From: Narthecium ossifragum | Taxonomy: Eukaryota; Streptophyta; Magnoliopsida; Dioscoreales; Nartheciaceae | Reading direction: 5' to 3' | NCBI GenBank assembly: GCA_963920575.1 | Contig: OY986971.1 | Location: forward strand, 23,702,145 to 23,766,144 | Length of the DNA stretch: 64,000 bases | Shown here: positions 34,612 to 45,541 of the stretch, piece after piece | Position numbering within the stretch: the stretch's first letter is position 1 | Layout of the letters: each line of letters begins with the position of its first letter | Translations under genes and position numbers: made by a program | The notes under the pieces: generated by a model | Seen by the model: the letters and a program-made list of their open reading frames with translations, nothing else | Databases searched by the model: none | What the model was told of the DNA's origin: nothing

Positions 34612-35608
34612 CCCCGCCCCCAAAACCCTAACCCTAATCCCCAAGCTAAATAAGGGTTAGCTCGAAGGTAGGTGGACGGCGAGGCCTGCGTGAGAGAGAG
34701 AGAGAGAGTTCGCGCCGTCCCCATGAGCGCTGGAGTCCTGGGGAGCAGTTAAAGCGGACACAGAGAAGTGCTTATCTACTACTCCTCTGGCAATGCTTAG
34801 TTAACGTAAACCTACGACGTGGCGTATAGATAGTGGCTGCCACTTCCGCTAGCTTCAACTAGGAAATAGCCGTTGGTTGTTTGAAGTTAACTAAGGTTGG
34901 CCCGCGAGGGAGAACGGTCATGTTCTTAAGCCGCGGGAGGAGTGTAGCTATCTTATGGCAGTGACGTGGCGGGGCTTTATGGCGCCACCTAACTGTTGGC
35001 AGATGCCAACGGTTTCTTTCTGTTCATTGTGGTAGTTAAACTACTTACCTTTTTTTTTTGTTTTAGTTTAATATTTTTGTTAGCTTGGTTTGTTTAGACT
35101 AGTTCGGATGAGCCGATGATAGTAAGTACTTTTTTTTTTCCCCTTAGAGCAATAGGCTCAACTCGTACAAGAACAAACAAGAAAAAAACGCCACCCAACA
35201 CGTGCTATGATTGCTATCTCAATCTCAAACGCCACCCAATCGTATTGAGTGGGCTAATATAAATTTTCATTGATTATAGAGTTTATTTTACATATTTATC
35301 TTTGAAAAACTTTCGAATTATTTATTTATCCTTCAAGATTTACAAATATCATTTATCCCTCAATTTAAAGGTTTTGCATAATTGAAAAGTTTTTTTTTCT
35401 CAAGGGAATGATAGTTATGTGAAAACAATTATTCTTAAGCTAGGTTGGATTATGGACATGAGTTGACACAATGACATTTATTTAAAAAGTAAACAATTTG
35501 ATGCATAGGCTTGTAATTCGAAAATTTTGAAAGAAAAATATATAATAATAATTTTTTGGAGATAAACGTGTAAAAAAAAAACCCATGATTATATTAGGTC
35601 TATTGCGG
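34612..35608. promoter_or_regulatory. Upstream region of the DTM1-like gene
   Basis: AAACCCTAACCCTAA at about 34623-34637, a telo-box type element common in plant promoters, lies just upstream of the start codon. A GA repeat lies at about 34690-34707. Further left of the gene's 5' end the sequence becomes AT-rich, with no other gene seen up to the hAT element. Confidence 0.45.
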
Positions 35609-35616
35609 CTTGTGGC

Positions 35617-36943
35617 TAGGGGTGAGCGTTCGGTTTTCGGTTCGGTCTTCGGTCCAGAACTGAAAAATCGAACTTTATTCGGTCCAGAAATTTGAGAACC
35701 GAACCGAACCGAACTTTCTTAAAGAACCGAACCGAACCGAAGTTTTCAAAAGCACATTTAAAAGAACCGAACCGAACTGAAGTTATTAAATAACCGAACC
35801 GAACCGAAATTGTTCGGTCCAAATCCCTAAAAACCGAACTTTTTATAATAAAAAAATTAAAGACTCTCAGCTGACATTCTCAGTTCCTTGTACAAATTTT
35901 ACAAACTCCAGCAATGGCAACAATGGAAAGTTATGGTGCAACACTGAGAAAAGAGTGCAACGTATGTTCTCATTCCCATTTATCAAATAAATTAAGTCTT
36001 AGTCAGAATTATAAACATATAAACTCAACCGTTTCTATAGCTATACAGCAAAAGAGTACTAATTTTATGATGGGACCAAAAAAAAAAGAGAGAAAGCATG
36101 GCTGGGCATCCGAGGCCAAAAGAGAGAGAAAGAAACATCCCAAAGGAAGGAACTCTAATGAGATGCTCACCACACTGTCTTTCCTCCAGTTCATTCGTTG
36201 GAATGCTGACAGTCCTGCACACAATACTCTTTCAATCCATCACTTTTGCAGACCCACTGTATCATAAATACCTGCAAATAATTATCATAGGGCCTCGTCG
36301 TCGTCGTCGAACCCGTTGGAGGCCAGAGGCAGAGACAATGCTGGTGGTGGTGGGAGGGAAGGATCCGGCCTGGAGGGGTTGGAGGCGGAGGCGAGCAGAG
36401 GAGGAGCACAGGGCCTCGTCGAACCCGTTGGAGGCGAGAGGCGGCGGAGCCGCGGAGGTGTCAGCAGAGCACAGGGCCTCGTCGTCGTCGTCGAACCCGT
36501 TGGCCGTTGGAGGCGAGAGGCGGCGGAGCCGCGGTACGCGGAGGTGTCAGGCGGTCAGCAGAGCACTGTCAGGTAGGTTAGAAAAGAATAGTGGGTGAGA
36601 AATGAGAATTGAGAAGGAGAATTGGAGAAAGGTCAATGCTAAAGGCCGTGGAAGAGTGGTTGCGGCCTGCCAGCCTATGGCCTGTGGGCTGTGGCTGTGG
36701 ATCCCGATGGGTTAGACCAACTATACCGGACCGGGTTTTTTGGGTTAGACCATGTTAAATTAGTTCGGTTTTTCGGTTTTAAACCGAATTTGTAAATCCA
36801 GAACCGAATCGAACCGAACACCGAATTATTGATATATTTAAAAACCGAACCGAACCGTTTGAACCGAAAAACCGAACCGATTGGACCGAACTAATTCGGT
36901 TCGGTTCGGTTTTTCGGTTTCGGTTCGGTTCTGCTCACCCCTA
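35617..36943. mobile_element. Non-autonomous hAT element with perfect 8-bp target duplication
   Basis: The ends are TAGGGGTGAGC (35617) and GCTCACCCCTA (ending 36943), an 11-bp perfect terminal inverted repeat of a type common in plant hAT elements. They are flanked by CTTGTGGC at 35609-35616 and 36944-36951. Both subterminal regions (35630-35835 and 36770-36930) are packed with AACCGAACCGAA/TTCGGTTCGG repeats, which are likely transposase binding sites. The 1.3-kb interior has no transposase; it contains GC-rich partial repeats at 36292-36570 around CGTCGTCGTCGAACCCGTTGG. Confidence 0.9.
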
Positions 36944-36951
36944 CTTGTGGC

Positions 36952-37829
36952 CGTTCGGTTCGGCGAAGTGGGGAGTGAAGTGGTCTGTGGCTGCACTACA
37001 ACGGCATTTGCTTTTTGATCCGGCGAAGTACGATGTGGGGGTAGTGGTATCCTATTCTCAAATCCCTCCACTTAGCTATTTTGACTAAAAATTTGTCTGA
37101 GTGGAGAATGATGCAAGACCAAGTTCAGATCACAGACTTGGCTGAGTCCGGTCAGGAGAGACTTAGGCGTTCAGGTCGTATTCGAACTCCCTCAGTTCGA
37201 CTCAGATCTCCGTACGACCGTGACCATCGAATGGGCATAAGTTTTGACCCCGATGTCTGATCGGGGCGTATGACCAGCCGTTTCGACCGGCTCGACGAGC
37301 CCCACAAGATTCATCGGAGATCAAAGATCTTTCCATGACCTGGGCCTCCAAAGATCCAGATTCCTTTCCTTTATGGCTTAAAAATCCGTTTTAGAGTAAA
37401 ACTTTTCTTTTTAGGCGGGTAATCTGTCTTCACTTTTTTTAGCAGGGTTTCCTATTTCTAGCCGTTTTCTTCTTTCTTAATTCGGGATTAGTTCATTAGT
37501 TATTGGGTTTGAGTTTAATTCCTGATTTGAGTCCATCTGTAAGTTGGTCTCTCCTTATCCTATAAAATGAGTTTTAGGGTTTATAATTAGGGCAGCTTTT
37601 GATTAGTAAAATTTTCGAGTAGTTTTCTTCTCTTTGAGAATTTTGGTGGTCTCTCCCATAAAGAGGATGGTTGTCTCTCACGACGAGAGGCTTTCACGTT
37701 TACCCTGCGTCAGAGTGGCTCGGACTCCACTCCATTGATGCAAGCAACCAAACAACCCAACTAAGAGCCTCAAAGCTAAGTAGATGATGCATTAAGGACA
37801 CACAACTGTGCAATGTATATGATACATCA
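36952..37829. other. Unassigned intergenic stretch
   Basis: There is no coding frame I can support. A TATA-like CCTATAAAATGAG at about 37559 and GGGTTT... leader sequence suggest an old LTR or promoter remnant, but I found no partner copy in the window. Confidence 0.3.
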
Positions 37830-39521
37830 TGTCACACTTCGACCCAGAAAACCCATTTGATCCAGGACGTGGGGTTCTTAATCTATTCAATCCATATGTG
37901 GTGCATTTATAATAAAATAAAACATCTAAATTAACAATTGATAAGGAGTTATAATTTAAAATCTTTAAGATAAGACAAAATTATCACACAAACTGATCCT
38001 CAAAAGAACATATATTTAAATACCTCAAAAATTTCTTACAGAAGGAAATTATGCATTTAAATAATCTAACTAGATAACTGAACCTCAAGTCCTCGAACAC
38101 CTCTACAGATCGACGCACCTCAAAGAGCCTTTCCAGCGGGAGCTATGGAAGAAGAGCTGGCGCCTACACCTACCAACGCAACCTGGGTAGGAGTGAGCGA
38201 TAAGTTCAGTAGGATTCTATATTATGACACTCACAAGGAAAGAGGACTACAACTGTGCCATCTCTCTGTACTAAGACCAAGGCGTAGCTACACTACACAA
38301 GCATGCAACCACGGTGAGGATCACGCCGGCTCTAGGCGTCCTCGAAGTGCGACCACTACAGCTAACAACAACCGCCCAAGGAGTAACAGAAAAGTAAACC
38401 AGCTTAACCTTGGCGTAAAAGAAACATTACGACCTCTAAACCTCAAGCATGCAAAGCTGATAACAACAATCTCACCCTACACCTTACTACTCAGCCATGG
38501 TCCTAAGACTAGATCCGAATTACCCGAGAGCCTCGGATCGGCGATTGACCCATCGCCCACGCCCTAACCTTTATGCATCTAATGCAATCAGATGCATGCA
38601 ATGCTCATGCACAAATATAAGTATAAGCATGCAACATGATGCCAAATAATATACAAGGCTAGGCGTAGCATAAAGCTTGCCAAAGGGTAAGCATAACAAG
38701 GGTCTAAGGAAAAGCATATAAATAGGCATGCATGCCTACTAACGGGATATAACCCCGGCTAACATTTAACAACTAGCAGTTATAATAATAATTAAAGAGT
38801 CGGGCACCTTTCAGTCCACTATTCTACACATCCCAAGGGTTTGACTCCATTGGTTCAACCACAAGCCTCACACAGGGCTGGGCCACACAAGGCCAAGACA
38901 TATATAATAACATATGTATGTATATCAATATTGAAAGCTCGAATTATCGAAAGGGTGCGGCTATCCGCACCACAATTTGGACTCACCGCACCACATCTAC
39001 TTAACACAGTTTTCATACCCAAAACACCCATTGATTGAATGTCCAAAATAACATTCCAAAACACAATACACCACAAAACCTAATTTACCTTAACAAATTA
39101 TTTCTCAATACACCACAACACCACATCTTCTCCTACATCTAGCCATCATTTTCACCACTTTCTACAAGCCCTAAAACTCCTCAAACCACCTCCTCCAAGC
39201 CCTAACCATCTCCTCCAATCCCTAGGTCTTCAACTTACTCACTCCCCCTCCATCCTAGATAGTTCTTCCCTACCCTCATCATATTCTATCTTCTTTCTTA
39301 TCCTCCCAACACATTCACATTATACTCCCAACCATCTCCTCCAAGCTGTAGGTCTTCAACTCACACAAGCCCTCCCCATTATACATTGTCAATTCAAGGT
39401 GTGTTTGGTCGAAATGGATGGAAAAGACGAATGCTGGAGAGAAAGGAGATGAGAAAAGGCCCTAAAAAATGTACATTTCCTCTTCTCTTATTTTTTTTTG
39501 TCCTTCTCGGATCGCGTTTTG

Positions 39522-39720
39522 ATCGGTAGTCTCAGACCGACAGAAAACGTCAACGTATCGGTATGTGTCCACCGATACTTTGGCTTTATGTACCGGTAAC
39601 ATGGTACCGATCGATTAGTACGCTATGTATACCGGTACGTATCCACTGAAACTATAGCGTTATATACCGGTAAAATGGTACCGAATAATACGTTTCGTAT
39701 ACCGGTATCATGGTACCGAT
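39522..39720. repeat. Left array of the ATCGGTA-N6-TACCGAT dyad (6 copies)
   Basis: Twenty-base dyads start at 39522, 39557, 39592, 39631, 39666 and 39701, so the steps are 35, 35, 39, 35 and 35 bp. Left arms are ATCGGTA or ACCGGTA, right arms TACCGAT or close variants, and the spacer is always six bases. The array lies between the left subterminal region and the transposase gene. Confidence 0.85.
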
Positions 39721-39996
39721 GTGAACACAGTGTTGGCTACCTGCCTTACTAACTCTTTGCTTACATTCAGTAGCATGTTTCTACTGATGCGAGCGGTGTA
39801 GGAGCTATAAATACTCACGACTACACCCGGGAATTCACGACCAATACGGTATGTTGTTTAATCGCTATATCTTGCCGGACGACAACTAGGTTTAAAGTTC
39901 ATTAACATAATTCTTATTGTTTGATTAACATAATTCTTATTGTTTGATTATAAATATTTCAAAGTCGACAAGCACTTGTCCAATGGGTATAGACAG

Positions 39997-42545
39997 TTGG
40001 GAGGCAGAATGGGTTGGTGATTGTGACAAAGAATTCAGAGGATTGGGGGTGTGGTAGAAAGCCGAGGATTACCTTGGCATGTGAGCGTAGTGGAGAGTAT
40101 CGAAAAACTATGAAGAAAGATGATAGCGGGAAGAAAAAATTTGCCAATCGAAGGAAAAAATCCGTCGACTCCGGGACGAAGAAGTGTGGATGTCCTTTCA
40201 AGCTTCAGGGTGTGAAGCTTGTATCTGATGATGATTGGATGCTCAGAGTTATTTGTGGAGTCCACAATCACCCCCATGCGGATCACCTCGAGGGTCACTC
40301 GTTCGCCGGAAGATTATCTGTTGAACAAAATGATATGGTAGTTACGATGTCAGCAAACCTAGTGAAGCCACAGTAAATCCTGAACACTATAAAGCAACAA
40401 GATCCTGAAAACGTATCCACCATGAAGACCATCTACAATGTACGCCAAAGGAATAGGGTGATTGAAAAGGCTGGGAGATCAGAGATGCAGCAACAATTGA
40501 AGCATCTAAATGAGTTTGGATACGTTGAGTATCATACGGTTCGAGAAGACACAGACGTTGTGAGGGACGTATTATGGGCACACCCTGTGTCTATTGATTT
40601 AGTCCGTGCATTTCCCGAGGTGTTGATTATGGATTGCACCTACAAGACCAATAGATACCGACTTACACTGCTAGAGATTGTTGACGTCACGTCGACGAGT
40701 ATGACATTCGCTGTAGCTTTTGCCTACATAGAGTGTGAGAAGGAGGACATGTATAAATGCGCTTTGAAAATATTAAGGACATTGCTGGAAGGATGCCCAA
40801 TGCCACGCGTTGTGGTGACAGACCGAAAAGTGGCTTTGATGAACGCTATCAGCTCGGTCTTTTCGGAGTCCAAAAGCATGCTATGTAGATGGCATATCCA
40901 AAAGAACGTTGAACTCAGCTGCAAACACATTTTCAAAACTGCAAATAAAGCCGACTTGTTCATGACAATGTGGAAATTGGTTGTAACTGCATCTACCGAG
41001 GAGGAGTACAAGAAACACTTGGAGACACTAGAGACATCTTTTTGCGGTTACCCAGCATCTTCTAAATATGTTCGGGAATCGTGGCTGGATGGCTTCAAAG
41101 AACTGTTCGTTAGTGCTTGGACTGACGAATATATGCATTTTGACAATCACACTACAAACAGGGTAGAGAGTGCATATGCCAAGTTAAAGAGGCATCTCGG
41201 GGAATCCAGCTGCAGTTTTGACACATCGTGGGCTACCATTCACTCCCAGCTTGAGCTGCAACACTGTGAGATCAAAGCCTCCTTCGAGAAGAGCAAATAC
41301 ATTATGCAACACAGTTTCAAGCCTGCCATCTTCAAAGAGCTGCGAGGCTTCATTTCAAAGAGTGCACTTTTAATAGTTCAAAAAGAATCAGAGAGAGCCA
41401 ATGAGATCGGTGCGGATAAGTTCGCATGTGGTTGTACAGTCCGACGCACACATGGCTTGCCATGTGCCCATGAGATCACCAACTACAAGCTTCATTGCCG
41501 CCCCATACCCTTAGAATGCATACATCACCATTGGCGGAAACTTGACTTGTCGGCTACACCAGCCAATGAAATCCCAAAACTCAAGTGCCAAAATACGCTA
41601 GAATGCTTAGAAAACGCATTTCTAGCTCAGAATGAGGCAGGAAGAATGCATATGCTGAGGAAAATGTATGAGCTAGCAGAACCGCAGTCTAGTTACGTTC
41701 TTGAACCAGAGGTGAAGTTGAGGACCCGCGATCGACCAAGCGCTAAGGAGAAGTTGATGCTCTCAACACGACGCGACCCATCCGCCTTTGAGTATGCACC
41801 TTCGTTCAAGGACAGTAACTCACTAGAAAAAACACCTCTACATATTAGTCCCATATCTTGCATGAAACCAGAGAAGCCTGATATAGTCAAAAAAAGGTGG
41901 CCAAAGGAGAGAGTGATAAGGGCTCGGACAGCCGCTCCGCTGGGCTATCTTGGCCAGTTTCCAGAAGGGTTGACAAAATATATTAAGCATGTTAAGGATG
42001 TTGTATCAGATGATAACTGCGGCTTTAGAGCTATAGTCGGGCTATTGGGCTACGGCGAGGACAACTGGTCTCAAGTGAGGAACGATCTTATCAATGAGTT
42101 GCGTGATCACTTCGAGGGCTACCTTAAGTTGTATGGGGATGAAAAGCGTGTTCACGAGCTTATGTACTCATTGTCGTTTCTCGAAAACAACCCTCTACCC
42201 GATCGGTGGATGACCATGCCGGACATGGGTTATCTTATTGCATCACGATACTCGGTTGTCCTACTTCACATCTCCAGAAGACAATGCATGACCTTATTGC
42301 CACTTTGGACAGCAGCTCCCCCGAAACCGGCACGGAGGATCATCGCAATCGGGTTCGTAAACGGAAATCACTTTGTTCAACTACACATGCAGCTTGGATG
42401 TCCAATGCCACCAGTAGTCAGCAGCCGAGCTCGATATCGAGATGCTTGTGCCATTGGATGGGATTCCTATAATGATGAGATAGAAAAATTTGGGTTAATC
42501 GTGCCATCAGATGTTGCTACAACGGACACTATGGACCTTGAATGA
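39997..42545 (+). pseudogene. MULE transposase with FAR1, MULE, SWIM and OTU-like domains, one nonsense codon
   Basis: One frame runs from a splice acceptor near 39996 to 42545, interrupted only by TAA at 40374-40376. Before the stop is a FAR1-type DNA-binding domain with KCGCPFKL and a CGVHNHPH ending. After it come the MULE core with DCTY (first Asp), VVVTDRKVALMNAI (second Asp) and NRVESAYAKLK (Glu). Next is a SWIM finger CGC...PCAHEI near codon 335 of the second part. Last is an OTU-like cysteine peptidase region with DDNCGFRAI (Cys about 533) and GNHFVQLH (His about 650). The 5' exon(s) and start codon were not identified. The stop could come from CAA to TAA. All catalytic residues otherwise look present. 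Confidence 0.85.
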
Positions 42546-42633
42546 AAATTTGGATATTAATATATTGTATGATTTTGAATATTAATATCTTGTATGGTTG
42601 TAAACATTGTGTTGCAAAGGGTTTCTTCAAAAA

Positions 42634-43081
42634 CTGTTTTTTATCAAGTATGGTTCTATCGGTACCAAAGTACTGATAACAACCCAGACAAATATCAGTA
42701 CCATACAATCGAATATATATCCCAATATATCGGTAATTGAAGACCGATACAAAGCCAATCAAGTTAAACGTACAACGATTCAGTACTAACACTTTCGAAT
42801 AGTGAAACATTTTATCGGTATGATACTACCGATAAAACGCAGCTTACTTCTACTTTTGATTCCATGTGCTATCGGTATTAAAGTACCGATATAATGCTTC
42901 ACTTTTTGGAAGAGTGAGTACCGAAACAGTGTTTGTTTTACTTGATTGACTTTGTATCAGTATTTAAGTACCGATAAGTTGTGGTATATATTCGGTAGTA
43001 TGGTACCGATATTTTCTGGGTTGGTATCGGTACTTGGGTACCGATAGAGTACCGATAGAACCATACCTGATAAAAAAACAG
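42634..43081. repeat. Middle dyad array, bracketed by a 32-bp inverted repeat
   Basis: Dyads start at 42658, 42694, 42729, 42814, 42871, 42956, 42991 and 43026, with degenerate ones at about 42779 and 42906. Steps are mostly 35 bp, with some of 50 or 57. The array lies between the converging 3' ends of the two genes. An inverted repeat beginning CTGTTTTTTATCA (42634-42665) and its complement (43049-43081), with one indel and one mismatch, closes it at both sides. Confidence 0.8.
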
Positions 43082-43239
43082 AGTATTTGGGAGGGAGGTT
43101 TAATTCTACCAATCCTGTAGAAATTGCAATGCATTGGAAACACGTCCATACATTCGAAACACGTTCATACATTGGAAACACATTCATACTTTGAAATCAC
43201 ATTCATGACGATCAATATACATGCTATTCTTTGGTTCGT

Positions 43240-45256
43240 TGTCTAGATCTTCTCTCGTAGGTGCGCTCCGTGTCAGTCTCACCGCGGGCTATTCTTTGCG
43301 CCCGCGCCTACCTACTCCTATGGTCGTCGATGGTCAGGGTATCCAAGTGCGCCATGGTGTCGTCGATGATCGTGACAATCCGATCATACTGAATTTCAAG
43401 AATTCGAAGCAAATTAGACATAATATTACGTGCTAGTATTTCATTTCCATTTAGAATTTCTAAAAGTTACCTTCGCCGGTAGATAATCATCTGCATGTTC
43501 AGCCTGGAAAGTCCTCCGCTCTGGGTTTATGACTTTTACATGAGATATGGATCGATACCAGTCATAATACTCATCCACGCAGTCATACCCACGGATAGCA
43601 TACTCACATGTTCGACATAGAGCAGTGCAGTGGCTTGGCCAATCAGCCCAGAACCGCGGCTCGTAGTGGAAGGCCCTCTTGTACCCCCGGGCAGTCTCCT
43701 TGGCTCCCATGTGGAAGTGGGTTGGCCTTAGTGGGGCGGCGGGAATGGTCTGTATGATCTCGAATTGCCGAAGCACCCGATCAGGATGGTATGGCTCGAC
43801 GTGCTCCCCGCCGCTTATGGTGCCGAGGAAAAGCCTAATATCGTCAAGAGGGAAGGGGCCTCCTCTATGTCTGACGTATGGGTCCCACACAACCTGCAAC
43901 CATACTCATACTAAGGGAATCAATATTTGATCACTACTGAATAGATTACAAAATTCAACTCGAAGTCAAACACAGATTACAACTCACCTGATGTCTACTC
44001 ATGGAATCAATCTCTGCGCGCCATTGAAGCAGAGCCATTTCCGGATCCTGACCTGGATCTTTGTGATCCAGCCTTGCAAGAGCAATCGGCTTGTCAACCG
44101 TGTATTCTGGGTCGGGCTGTGGCTTTATAATTACCGGGAGGCGATTATATATCCATGCTTGCATTGATTAAAAAAATGTGGGTCAGTCACAATTATTGGT
44201 ATTATATCACAAAGCAGATGTTTTAAAAGTACGTACCTCCGCCAGAGTCAAGTATCCGCCAATTGCCCTTGTCCCCCATCGACTGGTAGAGCCAAGCATG
44301 CGAGAGAGGTAGACGAGGCTGGCGGCACCCCACACATACTCACGCACGGTATCCAAGTTCGTGAGGGCAGAAAGGCAGGATACGTGAACCTTCGACTCCG
44401 ACTTGTCACAAAAAGGGTGCAACCCAGCAGATTCATGATATATGTCTTGACAGAGCACTCCAGGCCGACCTTACGGAGAGTGCACTCTCTCTTCAGCCAG
44501 GTCATACTGACTGACAACCCTCTCCCATCCAACTGGCTCGCGGCCTCTGATTCATTGACTCCCAAATTAACCTTCATAAACGCTTTCAGCTAGGAGACTT
44601 TCAGCTTGCACTCTTCAAGCGGCCTACCGGCGACGGGGATGCCCAGTATATGGCTCACGTCACCCAAAGTGATCGTCATCTCTCCACAGGGCAGGTAGAA
44701 CGTGTTGGTCTCCGGGTGCCACCTCTCGACGAACGCCGACACTAGGGCACTGCTGATAGTCCTGTAAGAACACTCCGTCAGATTTGCTAGACCGGTGACC
44801 TCCACGGCATTCTTAAATTCTTGCCTTTCGATGCCGTCCCATTTCATAGTGGACAACCCATGCGCATAAATTTTTAGTGGGCCACGCTCCTGCGTTGAGA
44901 AGAAGGGGAAAAGTGAGCAGACTTTGATATAAACACTACATGATATAAAAAAAAACTCAACCTTTTTTTACCTCTCCAACCCATATCTGATATGCCACGT
45001 GTGTTTTGAACTCCGTCAAAACCGACCGGTCAACATGCCCATCAGGGATGGGTGCCTCGTCGTCAGACACCTCTTCCTCTTTACCAGGGCCAACAACCAT
45101 CAATGCACCCTCTGGGATCTCCTCTGGAATCTCCTTAGGTACCGCTCTCCTCCTCCTAGCTGAGGCCGTCGGTCGGTCACCGCGGGCCGATGAAGATGTC
45201 GAGGCCGCCGAAGATGACGAGGCTCCGGCGGGTGCTTTTCCCCTTAAACGAACCAT
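43240..45256 (-). pseudogene. Plant mobile domain (PMD/MAIN-like) protein gene of the MULE, disrupted
   Basis: Exon 1 is 45256-44972 (95 aa: basic Ser/Ala-rich start, then an acidic segment). Exon 2 starts at 44889 with the mobile-domain hallmark MTITLGDVSHILGIPVAGRPL. The frame meets TAG at 44590-44592, resumes, then needs a one-base shift near 44412 to continue as ALTNLDTVREYVWGAA to a donor at about 44238. Further exons are about 44159-43988 (NRLPVIIKPQ) and 43899-43460 (VWDPYVRHRGG, YHPDRVLRQF). A short last exon may follow near 43400-43240. PMD proteins are found in Ty3 and Mutator elements. The host versions MAIN/MAIL1 act in silencing and gene expression. Two lesions make this copy inactive. 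Confidence 0.75.
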
Positions 45257-45297
45257 TTAACTGTTTTGAAAAAGAAATGCAAAGATTAGTAGAGAGT

Positions 45298-45541
45298 TTC
45301 GGTATCTATATACCGGCAATTAAGTGTTATTAACGGTACCTAAGTACCGATAATAAAGCATACATATCAGTAGTAAGTTACAGATAGTGTAGAATAGATA
45401 TCAGTACCTTGATACCGAACAAGCTCTTTTCCATGCAGCAACAAACGTATTGATCGGTACCTATGTACCGATAGATAATCCTATCATATCGGTGAATACG
45501 TACCGATAGGATAGTGAATCATTTGGTTATCTTGTACCGAT
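45298..45541. repeat. Right dyad array upstream of the plant-mobile-domain gene
   Basis: Dyads start at 45298, 45332, 45366, 45400, 45453 and 45488, plus a half-conserved one at 45522. Steps are 34-35 bp apart from one of 53. The arms vary (AACGGTA, ATCAGTA, TACAGAT) but the 7-6-7 layout is kept. The array begins about 40 bases upstream of the ATG of the minus-strand gene. Confidence 0.85.

Noticed and set aside
38145..38567. 140-codon open frame
   Set aside because: It lies within an old LTR in reverse orientation and shows LTR blocks, not protein conservation.
39522..39720. CRISPR-like array, because of evenly spaced short repeats
   Set aside because: The repeats are 20-bp imperfect dyads with 15-bp non-unique gaps in a plant transposon; there are no cas genes and it is a eukaryotic genome.
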